From Paraglaciecola sp. MB-3u-78 (GTDB lineage Bacteria; Pseudomonadota; Gammaproteobacteria; Enterobacterales; Alteromonadaceae): 64,000 bases of DNA. Below are positions 45,898 through 55,233 of this stretch, one piece after another. Positions within the stretch are counted from its first letter, which is position 1; the number at the start of each line of letters is the position of its first letter. The notes under the pieces were generated by a model. That model ran no database searches and was not told the DNA's origin. It saw only the letters and a program-made list of their open reading frames with translations. The stretch spans positions 62,001-126,000 of the forward strand of contig NZ_PJCF01000002.1 in NCBI RefSeq assembly GCF_002835935.1, read 5' to 3'. The translations under genes and the position numbers were made by a program.

Positions 45898-46888
45898 ATT
45901 TGAGTGGATGTGGGCATTTTTTCTATTACCTTTACCTCTATTGGCGATATTGCTACCAAGCAAAAAACAAGGTCAAGAAGCAGCATTGCGTGTGCCTAGT
46001 CTAACGACTGGCATCGAAGCAAAAAGTCAACGTAAGGGTACAAAAAAACTGAGTGTATTATTGGCAACATTGGCATGGGTTGCCCTCGTGGTTGCCACGG
46101 CTAGACCCCAGTGGTTAGGTGATCCTGTTAGTATTCCTGCCGAAGGGCGAGACTTAATGATAGCGGTCGATTTATCTGGCAGTATGAAAATTGATGACAT
46201 GCAGGTCAATGGTCGTCAAGTAGACCGACTCAAAATGATTAAGTTTGTACTGAGTGATTTTATCAAACGCCGCGTGGGAGACAGATTAGGTTTGATTTTA
46301 TTTGCGGATACCGCTTATTTACAAGCTCCCCTAACCTACGATAGGGAAACAGTAGAACAGCTACTCAACGAATCCTTAATAGGTTTGGTCGGTGAGCAAA
46401 CTGCTATTGGTGATGCAATAGGACTGGCTATTAAACGCTTTGAAACCCGTAAAGAGTCAAATAAAGTATTAGTTTTACTGACAGACGGTCAAAATACAGC
46501 AGGAAATATCACCCCAGAACAAGCCAATGAACTAGCCATCAACAATGGTGTGACTGTATACACTATAGGTGTGGGTGCTGACAAAATGTTGGTTCAGAGT
46601 TTCTTTGGTAATAGGCAAGTGAATCCTTCACAGGACTTAGACGAAGGCATGTTAACTGACATTGCAACGTCAACTGGCGGTCGATATTTTAGAGCCCGAG
46701 ATGCTGAATCTCTGAAACAAATTTATGCCACACTCGACGAACTTGAACCCATTGCCCGAGAAAGTAAACAAATGCGGCCTTTACAAGCCTTATACTATTA
46801 CCCTTTGGGTTGCGCTTTGTTGATTACCATTTTGATGGGGTTATTTCCTCTGATTAAACAGTTTGTTTTAAAGGAGGCAACAAAATGA
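45890..46888 (+). CDS. BatA-like VWA domain membrane protein
   Basis: A 332-residue protein starting at ATG 45890 (MLEFEWMWAFF). Helices at about 6-20 and 48-66, a VWA domain with an intact MIDAS (DLSGSMKIDDM, later TDGQNTAGN) and a C-terminal helix at about 302-322 are typical of BatA. It is probably the metal-dependent adhesion or interaction partner of the MoxR ATPase on the periplasmic side. It overlaps the DUF4381 gene by 8 bases and the next VWA gene by 4. Confidence 0.9.
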   Translation: MLEFEWMWAFFLLPLPLLAILLPSKKQGQEAALRVPSLTTGIEAKSQRKGTKKLSVLLATLAWVALVVATARPQWLGDPVSIPAEGRDLMIAVDLSGSMKIDDMQVNGRQVDRLKMIKFVLSDFIKRRVGDRLGLILFADTAYLQAPLTYDRETVEQLLNESLIGLVGEQTAIGDAIGLAIKRFETRKESNKVLVLLTDGQNTAGNITPEQANELAINNGVTVYTIGVGADKMLVQSFFGNRQVNPSQDLDEGMLTDIATSTGGRYFRARDAESLKQIYATLDELEPIARESKQMRPLQALYYYPLGCALLITILMGLFPLIKQFVLKEATK

Positions 46889-48768
46889 TTGAGTCTTTTT
46901 CTGTCTTAAATGAATTTCATTTTATTCGACCTCATTGGTTGTGGGCGATCATTCCACTGTTGATAATAGTTGCGCTGATCCGCTATGTACACAAACAACA
47001 ATCGGGATGGCAATCAGTACTTGCAAGTCACTTGTATCAACATTTGATCACAACAGCAGGCATTAAAAAAGTCCGGCCTCCCTTATTATTACTAGGTTTT
47101 TGCTGGATCCTTGCCACTATTGCGCTAGCAGGACCAACTTGGGAAAGATTACCGCAACCGGTTTATCAGTTAAATACCGGTAAAGTGGTGCTCATTGATA
47201 TGTCGCTATCTATGCGATCGACTGATGTTAAACCTGACAGGCTAACGCGTGCCAAATATAAAGCCATCGATTTAGTGAATGCAATTACCGAAGGAGAGAC
47301 CGGGTTAGTAGCTTATGCAGGCGACGCGTTCACTATTAGTCCATTGAGTTCAGATGCACAAAATCTTACCACCCTGATCCCCAGCCTGACGCCTGAAATA
47401 ATGCCCATAGCCGGCAGTGATCCTGCGTTGGGTTTACAATCCGCTATCGAGTTACTCAGTAATGCTGGGTATCAACAAGGTGAAATATTTTGGATCACCG
47501 ACGGGGTTAATAATCAACAAATGAAGGAGATCAGTGAAATATTCAATGATTCGAAGTTCCGCTTATCGGTGCTGGGTGTCGGGACCGAAGAAGGGGCACC
47601 TATTCAGATGGTTAATGGGGAATTGTTAAAGGACAGCCGTGGGGCAATTGTTGTTCCAAAACTCACGGTTAATAACTTAAAGTCTCTGAGTCGCAGTAGC
47701 GGCGGACGATATGCACCTATGCAATCTGACGATAGCGATATTAATTATTTAGTTGAACAAACTCTAATTGAACAAGACCCAAATGAGAATGATAACGCTG
47801 AGCCGGAAAGCTTCGGTGATAAGTGGCAAGAAATGGGCCCTTATTTACTGCTACTTATCCTGCCCTTTGCAGCATATAGCTTTAGACGAGGTATTGTGAC
47901 CTTAGTGTGTATTGGCGTGTTACTACCAGCCTATTCTCCAGAGGCTCGTGCAGATTGGTGGCAGGATATGTGGAAAACACCTGATCAACAGGCCATGCAA
48001 GCTTATGATAAAAACGAGTATGAGCAAGCAGCCAATACCTTTGATAATAGTTTATGGCAAGGCACGGCCCATTATAAAAATAAAGATTATCAAGCGGCCT
48101 TAGAGTCTTTTTCTCAAATTAAACCGAGGGATAAAAGCTATACAGATGCCACTTACAATGTGGGTAATGCGTTGGCGCAATTGGGCGAAATAGACCAAGC
48201 GATTGCCGCCTATGACAAAGTATTAAAGCAACAACCGGAACATGAAGAAGCCTTAGCCAACAAAGCCTTGCTTGAAAGGCTCAAAGAACAACAAGAACAA
48301 GAACAACAAGACCAGTCTGGCGAACAGTCTGAAGATCAGGAAAATGGCGAACAAGATGGTGAGCAGCAAGACGAACAGCAACAAGATGGTCAAAAAAGCG
48401 AGCAGGAGCAAGAGGGAGAACAATCTCAAGATCCCCAGCAAGGTGAGAACTCAGAACAAAGTGAGTCAGAGTCACAAGATTCTGAAAAACAAACCCAAGC
48501 AGAACAAGAGCAGCAAGAAGCAGAACAACAGCAAGCCGACCAAGCTGAGGCCGAGAAACAAAAATCCGAGCAAGAACAACAAGCTCAAGCACTGCAACAA
48601 GGTGAAGAAGAGCTAACCGATGAACAACGAGAGCAAATGCAACGTATGCAAAATCTGCTCAATCGGGTACCAGACGATCCTGCATTTTTATTAAAACGTA
48701 AAATGCAAATTGAGTCACAACGGCGAAAAAGAGAAAGATTGCCAACAAATATACAGGGGAATTGGTAG
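46885..48768 (+). CDS. BatB-like VWA protein fused to TPR (BatB-BatC)
   Basis: A 627-residue protein. Two N-terminal helices, a VWA domain (MIDAS DMSLSMRSTDV at about 107-117), a helix near 330, then TPR repeats (about 375-460) and a low-complexity stretch of Gln, Glu, Asp and Ser (about 470-580) ending in a basic tail. In Bacteroides and Leptospira BatB and BatC are separate; here the two are joined, which is common in gammaproteobacteria. It overlaps both neighbours and should act with BatA and BatD in the envelope. Confidence 0.9.
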   Translation: MIESFSVLNEFHFIRPHWLWAIIPLLIIVALIRYVHKQQSGWQSVLASHLYQHLITTAGIKKVRPPLLLLGFCWILATIALAGPTWERLPQPVYQLNTGKVVLIDMSLSMRSTDVKPDRLTRAKYKAIDLVNAITEGETGLVAYAGDAFTISPLSSDAQNLTTLIPSLTPEIMPIAGSDPALGLQSAIELLSNAGYQQGEIFWITDGVNNQQMKEISEIFNDSKFRLSVLGVGTEEGAPIQMVNGELLKDSRGAIVVPKLTVNNLKSLSRSSGGRYAPMQSDDSDINYLVEQTLIEQDPNENDNAEPESFGDKWQEMGPYLLLLILPFAAYSFRRGIVTLVCIGVLLPAYSPEARADWWQDMWKTPDQQAMQAYDKNEYEQAANTFDNSLWQGTAHYKNKDYQAALESFSQIKPRDKSYTDATYNVGNALAQLGEIDQAIAAYDKVLKQQPEHEEALANKALLERLKEQQEQEQQDQSGEQSEDQENGEQDGEQQDEQQQDGQKSEQEQEGEQSQDPQQGENSEQSESESQDSEKQTQAEQEQQEAEQQQADQAEAEKQKSEQEQQAQALQQGEEELTDEQREQMQRMQNLLNRVPDDPAFLLKRKMQIESQRRKRERLPTNIQGNW

Positions 48769-48770
48769 TA

Positions 48771-50489
48771 GTGAGTATGTCTAAAATGCCCAAATTAATA
48801 GTCTGCTTAGGTTTCTTAATCCTAACAAGTATGGCCCAGGCTCAATCGATTCAAGTGAGCGCATCTGTCAATAAAAATCCAGTGATGGTGGATGAGTCGT
48901 TTATTCTGTCGATAGTCGCCAACGGTGAGGTAGATAGAGACGCCTTTGATTCCTCATTCTTAATGAAGGACTTTGTTGTTGGTCGTACGTCAATTAGTTC
49001 GCAAACAAAAATGATCAACTTTGACACCACCAGAACAACCACTTGGTCAACAGTCCTGATCCCAAGAAACAAAGGTCGTTTCACCATCCCCGCCTTTAAC
49101 GTTGATGGCTTTATTACAAAACCACTAGAAGTATTAGTAGTACCTGCCACAGCCAGTTCTTCCTCTAGCAGCCGGGATCTGTTTATCACTACTAATCTTG
49201 ATGTGGCAGAGGCATATCTACAACAACAAATTCGCTACACCGTTAAATTGCATTTAGGTAAAGACTTGCAAAGAGGCAGTCTTTCTAGTCCTACTTTGGA
49301 AAATGCCGACATCAGGCAAATAGGTAAAGACAAAGAATATAACGAAGTGGTTGAGGGGCGACGCTATCGTATTATCGAGCGATCGTTTGCAATTATTCCA
49401 CAGCAAAGTGGTACCTTCACCATCGAAGGCCCTCTGTTTGAAGGTGAAGTGATTGATAACTCTCGGCAGAGTTTTGGCTTTTTTAACCGCAGCAAAGCGG
49501 TCAATCGAGTCGGGCCGAGCCAGACTATTACCGTTCTGCCAATCCCTAGTAATTACGACCAACATTGGCTGCCTAGTAACTTTGTGCAACTAGACGACGA
49601 ATGGCAGGGCAATACACGAGAGTTTATTGCTGGTGAACCTATCACCCGCACAATTACGTTAACCGCAATAGGTGTGGTCGAAGAGCAACTGCCGCAAATT
49701 ACCAGTATTTACCCTGACTCGGTGAAAACGTACCCAGATCAAGCCGAAACAACAACAGTCGAAAAAGATAATACCTTGATCGCTCAGCGCAAAGAAAGCA
49801 TCGCCATTATACCCAGTCAAGCTGGCCAACTTGTTATCCCACAAGTTAGGATACCTTGGTTTAATACCATGACTCAAAAAACTGAATTTGCGGTATTAGC
49901 AGAAAAAATATTGCAAATATTGCCAGCGACAACACAACCAACTAGTGGTATTCCCAGCAGTCCGGTCATTCAAGCGGCCGCCGAAAGTAAGCCACAAACA
50001 TCAATGCCAACTGAATTAAAGAATCAAAATATGACCATGTCTCAATATTGGATGTGGCTAACAGCCGGTTTATTGGTGTTATGGCTGCTTACCTTGGTTT
50101 TTTGGTACAAACACGTTATTGCATTAAAAGCGGCGACTAAGCATGCAAGTAACTCACCTGCTAGGAATTCGCAAAATGAACAATCCTTATGGAAAAATCT
50201 TGAAAAAGCCTTGGATAAAAACGCCTCTCTAGAGACCCAAACCTATCTTGCACTATGGCTAGGCCACACGACCCAAGACAAACAAGCAACGTTGGCACAA
50301 AGCTTAAAGTGTATTGATAATCAATCACTTAACGAGGCAGTTAACATTCTTTTAGCCTCACGTTATTCAAAAACTCAAACCGAATGGCAAAGTACAGCTT
50401 TGCATCAAATATTGCGTAAACTGCGTAAAGAAGGCAGTATCGAAAAGTATAAAAAGCATAATTTGTCGCCGCTGTATCCCGATACTTAA
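48771..50489 (+). CDS. BatD family protein (oxygen tolerance)
   Basis: A 572-residue envelope protein: signal peptide (LIVCLGFLILTSMAQAQS), a long beta-rich periplasmic region (about 25-400), one helix at about 420-443 and a cytoplasmic helical tail. I start it at GTG 48771, ten bases after AGGGGA; TTG 48762 is too close and ATG 48777 further away. It is the last gene of the MoxR-Bat operon. Bat genes were linked to oxygen tolerance in Bacteroides, but the general role is envelope stress or protein folding and remains open. Confidence 0.88.
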   Translation: MSMSKMPKLIVCLGFLILTSMAQAQSIQVSASVNKNPVMVDESFILSIVANGEVDRDAFDSSFLMKDFVVGRTSISSQTKMINFDTTRTTTWSTVLIPRNKGRFTIPAFNVDGFITKPLEVLVVPATASSSSSSRDLFITTNLDVAEAYLQQQIRYTVKLHLGKDLQRGSLSSPTLENADIRQIGKDKEYNEVVEGRRYRIIERSFAIIPQQSGTFTIEGPLFEGEVIDNSRQSFGFFNRSKAVNRVGPSQTITVLPIPSNYDQHWLPSNFVQLDDEWQGNTREFIAGEPITRTITLTAIGVVEEQLPQITSIYPDSVKTYPDQAETTTVEKDNTLIAQRKESIAIIPSQAGQLVIPQVRIPWFNTMTQKTEFAVLAEKILQILPATTQPTSGIPSSPVIQAAAESKPQTSMPTELKNQNMTMSQYWMWLTAGLLVLWLLTLVFWYKHVIALKAATKHASNSPARNSQNEQSLWKNLEKALDKNASLETQTYLALWLGHTTQDKQATLAQSLKCIDNQSLNEAVNILLASRYSKTQTEWQSTALHQILRKLRKEGSIEKYKKHNLSPLYPDT

Positions 50490-50627
50490 AAATTAGGCTA
50501 CCGACATCGACAATTTTTTATGTATTTTATACCCGTTGAATACCAATTTTCGGTATCCATAGCGTTGCAGAATAACTCTCTTGGGTATGCAATAAAACAC
50601 AAGCCAAAGCTATGGTGGAATTAAAAA

Positions 50628-51185
50628 ATGTTTTCTCGAAAGCAAAATAGTCAAGCCTCGGTCTCTAATGACATGGCAAATAAACAAAAACGTTATGAAG
50701 TGTTAGTGCTAGCCCTTCATCGTGACATATTCCGTTATGCATATTGGCTTGTGAAAGACAAAGCAGTAGCAGAGGACATAGTACAGGAGACCTTTCTTCG
50801 CGCGTGGAAATCTTTGGATTCTCTCAAAGATGAAAGAGCAGCGAAGTCTTGGTTAATTACCATATTGCGCCGAGAAAATGCTAGGCGCTTTGAACGCAAA
50901 AGATTTGACTTAGTCGATATAGATGATGTGTCGGTTATCGATGACCAACTGTCCAATGAAGTTGAAATTGAACATAGAGAACTCCGCGCTATTATGGCGT
51001 CGTTAAGTGAAGAGTACAGAGAACCACTGATGTTACAGATAGTATTTGGCTATAGCGGTGACGAGATTGCACAGCAGCTTAATTTAAACAAGAATACCGT
51101 AATGACACGATTATTCAGAGCACGTAATCAGGTTAAAGAAGAACTAGATAAAGGCAATGACAACAGGGGGCGTAAAAATGGATGA
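50628..51185 (+). CDS. ECF sigma factor (sigma-70 family, RpoE-like)
   Basis: A 185-residue extracytoplasmic-function sigma factor. Region 2 (about 25-95: RDIFRYAYWLVKDKAVAEDI, ETFLRAWKSL) and region 4 (about 120-175: YREPLMLQIVFGYSGDEIAQ) are present. Its last 8 bases overlap a membrane protein of the DUF3379 family, which is the usual anti-sigma partner in Alteromonadales and Vibrionales. The 138 bases before it include a small hairpin (ATACC..GGTAT, 50540-50556); an autoregulated promoter would be expected but I cannot assign it. Confidence 0.92.
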   Translation: MFSRKQNSQASVSNDMANKQKRYEVLVLALHRDIFRYAYWLVKDKAVAEDIVQETFLRAWKSLDSLKDERAAKSWLITILRRENARRFERKRFDLVDIDDVSVIDDQLSNEVEIEHRELRAIMASLSEEYREPLMLQIVFGYSGDEIAQQLNLNKNTVMTRLFRARNQVKEELDKGNDNRGRKNG

Positions 51186-51885
51186 ACTAGAGTTTCGTCG
51201 CACCTTATATGCGGATCCCAATTGCACAGATCCACGGGTGCTAGCAGCGATTGCCGACGATCCTAAAAAGCAGGAGTTCTGTAAAGAACTTAAGCAACTC
51301 GATAAAAACATGCACCAAGCCAGCCAAGTAAAAGTACCCGATGACTTAGTGCACAAACTAATTTTACGACAAACGATGCAATCCCATAAGGCGAGTAAAG
51401 TACGTAATCGTATACAGCTAGCTATGGCAGCGTCGGTTGCTTTTGTGGTGGGAGTGAGTTTTACCATGTGGCAACAAAGTAATTTATTGGATCTGTCAAA
51501 ACAAGCTATTGCCCATGTGCATTACGAAGGTGGTTATGCGCTGGACGCTCAAGATAATTTTTCACTACAACAAGTGAATGCCAAGCTAGCTCAGTTTGGT
51601 GGAGAGTTCACAGAAGAATTAGGTCACGTTTACTACGCCAACTTTTGTGACTTTGAAAACGTTAGAAGCTTACACATGGTAATGCAAGGTGAAAACGGCA
51701 AAGTCTCAGTATTCGTGATCCCTCACGACGATACTCACAATGCCAAAGGCTCAGCGTCAGGTAAGGGATACCAAAGCCAAGCCATGGACTTCAATCGTGC
51801 GAGTATTGTAGTAGTTGGCGAAGAAGGTTCTGATATTCAAAGAATGAAAGAGCAACTTAAACGCAATATTCATTTTTCTGCTTAG
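51178..51885 (+). CDS. DUF3379 family protein, probable anti-sigma factor
   Basis: A 235-residue protein starting at ATG 51178 inside the sigma gene end. A cytoplasmic N-terminal domain (MDELEFRRTLYADPN) is followed by one helix at about 82-99 (LAMAASVAFVVGVSFTMW) and a periplasmic C-terminal domain. The overlap with an ECF sigma gene and the single-span topology indicate that it holds the sigma factor at the membrane until a signal arrives. This role is inference from family context. Confidence 0.82.
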   Translation: MDELEFRRTLYADPNCTDPRVLAAIADDPKKQEFCKELKQLDKNMHQASQVKVPDDLVHKLILRQTMQSHKASKVRNRIQLAMAASVAFVVGVSFTMWQQSNLLDLSKQAIAHVHYEGGYALDAQDNFSLQQVNAKLAQFGGEFTEELGHVYYANFCDFENVRSLHMVMQGENGKVSVFVIPHDDTHNAKGSASGKGYQSQAMDFNRASIVVVGEEGSDIQRMKEQLKRNIHFSA

Positions 51886-51941
51886 CTTTTTCGATACACA
51901 AGTTGTTATTTGAAATTGTAAAAATGCTTCATTTTAGGATA

Positions 51942-51968
51942 ATGCCGTTCACTTAAGGTGAACGGCAT
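51942..51968. terminator. long hairpin at the left IS4 end
   Basis: A perfect 11-bp stem ATGCCGTTCAC / GTGAACGGCAT with a TTAAG loop, followed by ATTTGCTTTT. It lies 57 bases past the anti-sigma gene and overlaps both the IS end and the transposase stop codon. It could stop transcription from the sigma operon or protect the IS from outside transcription. Confidence 0.55.
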
Positions 51969-53101
51969 ATTTGCTTTTGGCGGTAGGGTATCTGTTTTTA
52001 GATACCTTTAAACATCGAGGATAACTTCGCTCTCGCTTTCCTTCTAGCTTAAATTGTGCTGCATTACGTTCGATATCTAATATTATTCGTGGAACGTTTC
52101 CTGGGGCATAAATAGGCATCATTGTCAGTGTGTGTATGATGTGCGAAGACGCATCCCTAAAGCTCAATTGGTTCGGAAATACGCTTTTCAGTGACTTTGC
52201 CATCAATATCATCTTGTATCGAATCAGATTGTAAGCCAGTAGTACACCCCATAATTCCTGATTAATAAGCTCGGGTCAGTAGTCTCGCTTCAATCACGTC
52301 AGGTAAATGCGGCCGTTTCTTTCTTGATTGCGGGGTGGTTTTAATACGAACGAGTTTGTCTTGCTTACCTAAACTTCTCACTTCTTCAAATTGTGTCCCT
52401 TTTTTAAGGGGGAGCAACCAGTGAGTGTTGTGGCCTTTTTGTTGCCAGTCATGCAATAAACCTAGGGAATAAAATCCCTTATCAAAAAGAGTGAGGCTAT
52501 TGTCTGGCACCTTATCGACGAGTTTAGCGGCCAGATTCATTTCATTTTCAGCCACACTATCAAAGGCACTATCGAGTATTAAATGACTACTCAGCTCCAT
52601 CATGCACACCATGCGGACTTGTGGGTAACCTGCCTCATAGGCTTTATTCGCGGTACGTGCAAACTACGCACTGTTCCCTTTAGTATCGGGGGTTCGCCAA
52701 ACCACACCATCAACACAGTACAAATTTAACCCACACCAATGAGGATGCTCTGCTCGTTCATGCCATGTGTTTGCTGATTGCTGAAAAACGTCGCGAACAA
52801 CATCACTGCCCAACTTCTTACGTGCTTGAGTCACCGCACTTCTGGCGACGTAATCGACTTCTTGTGGCAATAAAATGTCGAGCTTGTTGATAAGCTGACG
52901 AACCGACTCTGTTCTAAACAGTGACATGCCAATGACGGCCCACACCATGGCATCCATTGGCAGTTTGCGTTTTCTCAATGTAGCAACACCATTGGAGTCA
53001 AGGCAAGATTGGATAACATCAGGCTCTAATACGTCTGACAAGGAACTGAATTCAGTGAGGCGATTTATTGATGTACGGGCGAGGGCTTCTGAGAGTTCCA
53101 T
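51949..53101 (-). pseudogene. IS4 family transposase, broken
   Basis: The reading runs leftwards from ATG 53101 (MELSEALARTSINRL). The first part (to 52664) ends at a TAG after DTKGNSA where the frame otherwise continues [14 protein letters not shown] and on to 52262 ([13 protein letters not shown] to EARLLTRAY). A deletion and frameshift then lead to QELWGVLLAYNLIRYK and the C-terminal part ending VHLK at 51949. The segment that should carry the catalytic glutamate (YREK-type motif) is missing. So there is one nonsense codon and one internal deletion. Confidence 0.87.
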
Positions 53102-53347
53102 AAAAAAATCCGATAACAGTATACTGATATCGGATTTTGGACTGTTCTAAAGATCGGTCAACCGATCGCTAAAATATTTCTTAACTGATTGGCATTATCC
53201 TTTTAGGAGGCATTTTTTTATTGTTGATAATGTGGAGTGAAAAGAAAAATTATTTAAATCGCAAAAATTATAATTCCGGAGCACATTTATAGTGCTTGGG
53301 CTTTAATAAATTAACTCGGTAAGCCAGCCGTGCTTAGCTTAAGTAAA

Positions 53348-53554
53348 ATGTTGGTGATTATTATGGATATAGCATTTATAAATGGTGAGCTTTATATTAG
53401 GCCAATCTGGGGAGTTGTAGTTTTACTCTTCTCCGTAGTTTATGCATATGGCAACACTAAACTTATCACTATGAGACAGAAGGAGGAAAAAAGAAAAGTA
53501 ATATTATACTCAATAGTAAAGGCGCTATTGAAAGCATTTGACGTATTTTTTTAA
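53348..53554 (+). CDS. hypothetical small membrane protein
   Basis: A possible 68-residue protein from ATG 53348 (a second ATG lies at 53363). It has one hydrophobic segment (IWGVVVLLFSVVYAYG), then a basic, lysine-rich stretch and a second amphipathic helix. No family is recognised. It is low in GC, lies between a dead IS and a broken gene, and has no clear ribosome site, so it may be a remnant. Bases 53206-53347 show nothing supportable. Confidence 0.35.
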   Translation: MLVIIMDIAFINGELYIRPIWGVVVLLFSVVYAYGNTKLITMRQKEEKRKVILYSIVKALLKAFDVFF

Positions 53555-53572
53555 ACAACATCAAGGAATAAG

Positions 53573-54189
53573 ATGAAAAAATAGATAGTCATAAATTCAA
53601 ATACTGCAGACCGAATCAAGTTCCGAGTGGTTAATATAGAGAGTCATGAAAGCGGAGTTCCTGACACCATTGACGCATATGTGACTGAACTTAGTAGTGA
53701 AGAGCTCCAAGTTCTCACCCCCCAGCTTTAGCGGATTTTAAGTTGGTAAAACGAGATGCAAACACTGATTATGATATACACGAAAGTTTAGCAGAAAGCG
53801 CGTGGGACATGTTTAACGACCCCGCAATACAACATCAAATTGCAGAAAACCATGAATGGAATATGGGGCTTATAGAAAGAACGGGCGCCACGGTTGGAGC
53901 CTTTGCTAGCATTGCTGGTAAAGTACTTGGTGTAAAAATAGTAATTACCATAAGATTTAATGATCTAACTTCAGCAAGATTTGAAGTTGTTGGCTTAGAG
54001 GGTAGTTACACTTGTAGTTCTGAATGTATTGGGCTCGAATTTAAAGTAGTCACTCGCACATCCATGATCGGCACCCAATCTCGACGTCCTTGTCGAGCTG
54101 TTCAACTGGGCGAAGCTGTGCTTCTAAAAAAACCAGTTTCACCCATGCCATTTGCCCCTAGAATAAGCCATTTGTTGCTGAAACTTTAA
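53573..54189 (+). pseudogene. broken gene of unknown function
   Basis: AAGGA and ATG 53573 start a frame that hits TAG at codon 4, then runs open (FRVVNIESHESGVPDTIDAY, TELSSEELQVL) to a stop after a C6 run at 53718-53723. The next frame continues the sense as PPALADFKLVKRDANTDYDI and stays open to 54189 (ESAWDMFNDPAIQHQIAENH, GATVGAFASIAGKVLGVKI). Adding one C restores the join. The last 40 residues overlap a hairpin-rich repeat and may not belong to the original gene. I do not recognise the product. Confidence 0.5.
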
Positions 54190-54203
54190 ATGCGGAAACA
54201 GCA

Positions 54204-54250
54204 GTGGCGGAGCCACCAAAGAAAATCGGCAGAGCCGATGCTTTTTTCTT
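54204..54250 (+). terminator. two tandem hairpins with T-run
   Basis: GTGGC-GGA-GCCAC at 54204-54216 is followed by ATCGGC-AGA-GCCGAT at 54225-54239 and a T-rich tract. The second has the form of an intrinsic terminator. They open the stem-loop-rich segment described next. Confidence 0.6.
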
Positions 54251-54660
54251 TTGATTTACCCTCGACTCAAGGCTCGCCAACTATTGCTTCAATTTAGTAG
54301 GGCAATCCCCATGCGGAAGCCTCGCGGGACAGGCGATTGAGCGATGCGCCGTCTGGAACGGCTCAGCGCGACCTGCTAAATTGGAGTAATAGTTGGATGA
54401 AGAGCATTGCCCTCGAGCGGCATTTTTTATGAAATACATCCTTGTATTTCACCCTACGGGCCATCTTTCATATGTTCAAAATGTTTCCCTAACATTTTGT
54501 GCTTACTTTTTGCTGCTGTTGGCAAAAAGTAAGTCGTGCAGCATGGATGCTGTGTGAAAAAAGCTATGGATGGCGGTAAGCGGCAGCGCATGCTTTAGTT
54601 GCTCGAACGTTTTATTACTATGTGAAATGCAAAAAACTGCCAATCGGCCGCCGCGCGAAG
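54204..54660. repeat. stem-loop-rich intergenic segment, possible dispersed repeat
   Basis: About 450 bases without a conventional gene and visibly richer in GC than the surroundings. A long inverted repeat pairs 54277-54301 with 54372-54396 (22 of 25 positions match), the loop contains GCCGT..ACGGC, and AGGGCAAT/ATTGCCCT (near 54299 and 54404) brackets it. A perfect 12-bp stem CTTACTTTTTGC / GCAAAAAGTAAG lies at 54502-54533. A 42-codon frame from ATG 54429 (MKYILVFHPTGHLSYV) exists, but without a ribosome site. The density of paired segments suggests a MITE-like repeat or a structured RNA. Confidence 0.55.
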
Positions 54661-54685
54661 GTGCTTCCCGCTAGGGCATTAAGCG

Positions 54686-55129
54686 TCAATCAACCCCTTG
54701 ATAAACCATCCCAACATGCATGATCCCTCCATCATCATACACCTCCCCAAACTCAGCAAACCCTAACCGTCGATAAAACTCACTGGCGTCAATCTGTGAA
54801 GACAACGTAATTTTCCCTAAAGAATATTCATCCTGAATATCCTTTAGCATAGTGACAATCAAAGACTTACCAAGCCCCAATCCCCTCACCTGTCTAGCCA
54901 AGACCACTCGTTCAATCTTCACTTCATCAAGCTGCGGGATTTTTCGATATCGGGCATAGGCGATTAATTTATCTTGGGGATCAACATCCAAATAATGTAT
55001 TGCAGTTTGATCATAATCATCAAGGTCAGAATAAATACTATTTTGTTCGACAATAAACACCTGCTGACGCAGTGTCGCCAAGGCATAAAGTTCATCTTTA
55101 CTCAGTTCTTCAAACGTTTTGCGATACAT
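54686..55129 (-). CDS. elaA: GNAT family N-acetyltransferase, ElaA type
   Basis: A 147-residue acetyltransferase. The N-terminus (FEELSKDELYALATLRQQVF) and the pattern VEQNSIYSDLDDYD match the ElaA family, and the acetyl-CoA loop is RQVRGLGLGKSLI. The natural substrate of ElaA proteins is not known. It is a single gene, divergent from putP with a 104-base gap, and next to the stem-loop-rich segment downstream. Confidence 0.88.
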   Translation of the reverse strand: MYRKTFEELSKDELYALATLRQQVFIVEQNSIYSDLDDYDQTAIHYLDVDPQDKLIAYARYRKIPQLDEVKIERVVLARQVRGLGLGKSLIVTMLKDIQDEYSLGKITLSSQIDASEFYRRLGFAEFGEVYDDGGIMHVGMVYQGVD

Positions 55130-55233
55130 ACAACCACTTGATATTAGGTGTGAGTTAGTCTTCCAGTGCCAGCGTATGATAACATAAATATAACAACGTA
55201 CTTATTCCTCCCCTCACTTCAAAGGAAACTTCG

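Larger units (their letters stand above)
51937..53200. mobile_element. decayed IS4-type insertion sequence
   Basis: A 1264-bp element with inverted ends: GGATAATGCC..TCACTTAAG at 51937 and, on the other strand, GGATAATGCC..TCAGTTAAG from 53200. A 5-bp direct repeat TTTTA flanks it (51932-51936 and 53201-53205), taken as the target duplication. Its transposase is broken, so it cannot move by itself. Confidence 0.85.

Noticed and set aside
48272-48616. Long frames on both strands in the Gln/Glu-rich part of the BatB-BatC gene
   Set aside because: They are products of the CAA/GAA-rich repetitive coding sequence, with very biased composition.
54429-54557. A 42-codon frame beginning MKYILVFHPTGH inside the stem-loop-rich segment
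   Set aside because: It has no ribosome site and its bases are better explained by the 12-bp stem and other paired segments, so it is only mentioned under that repeat.
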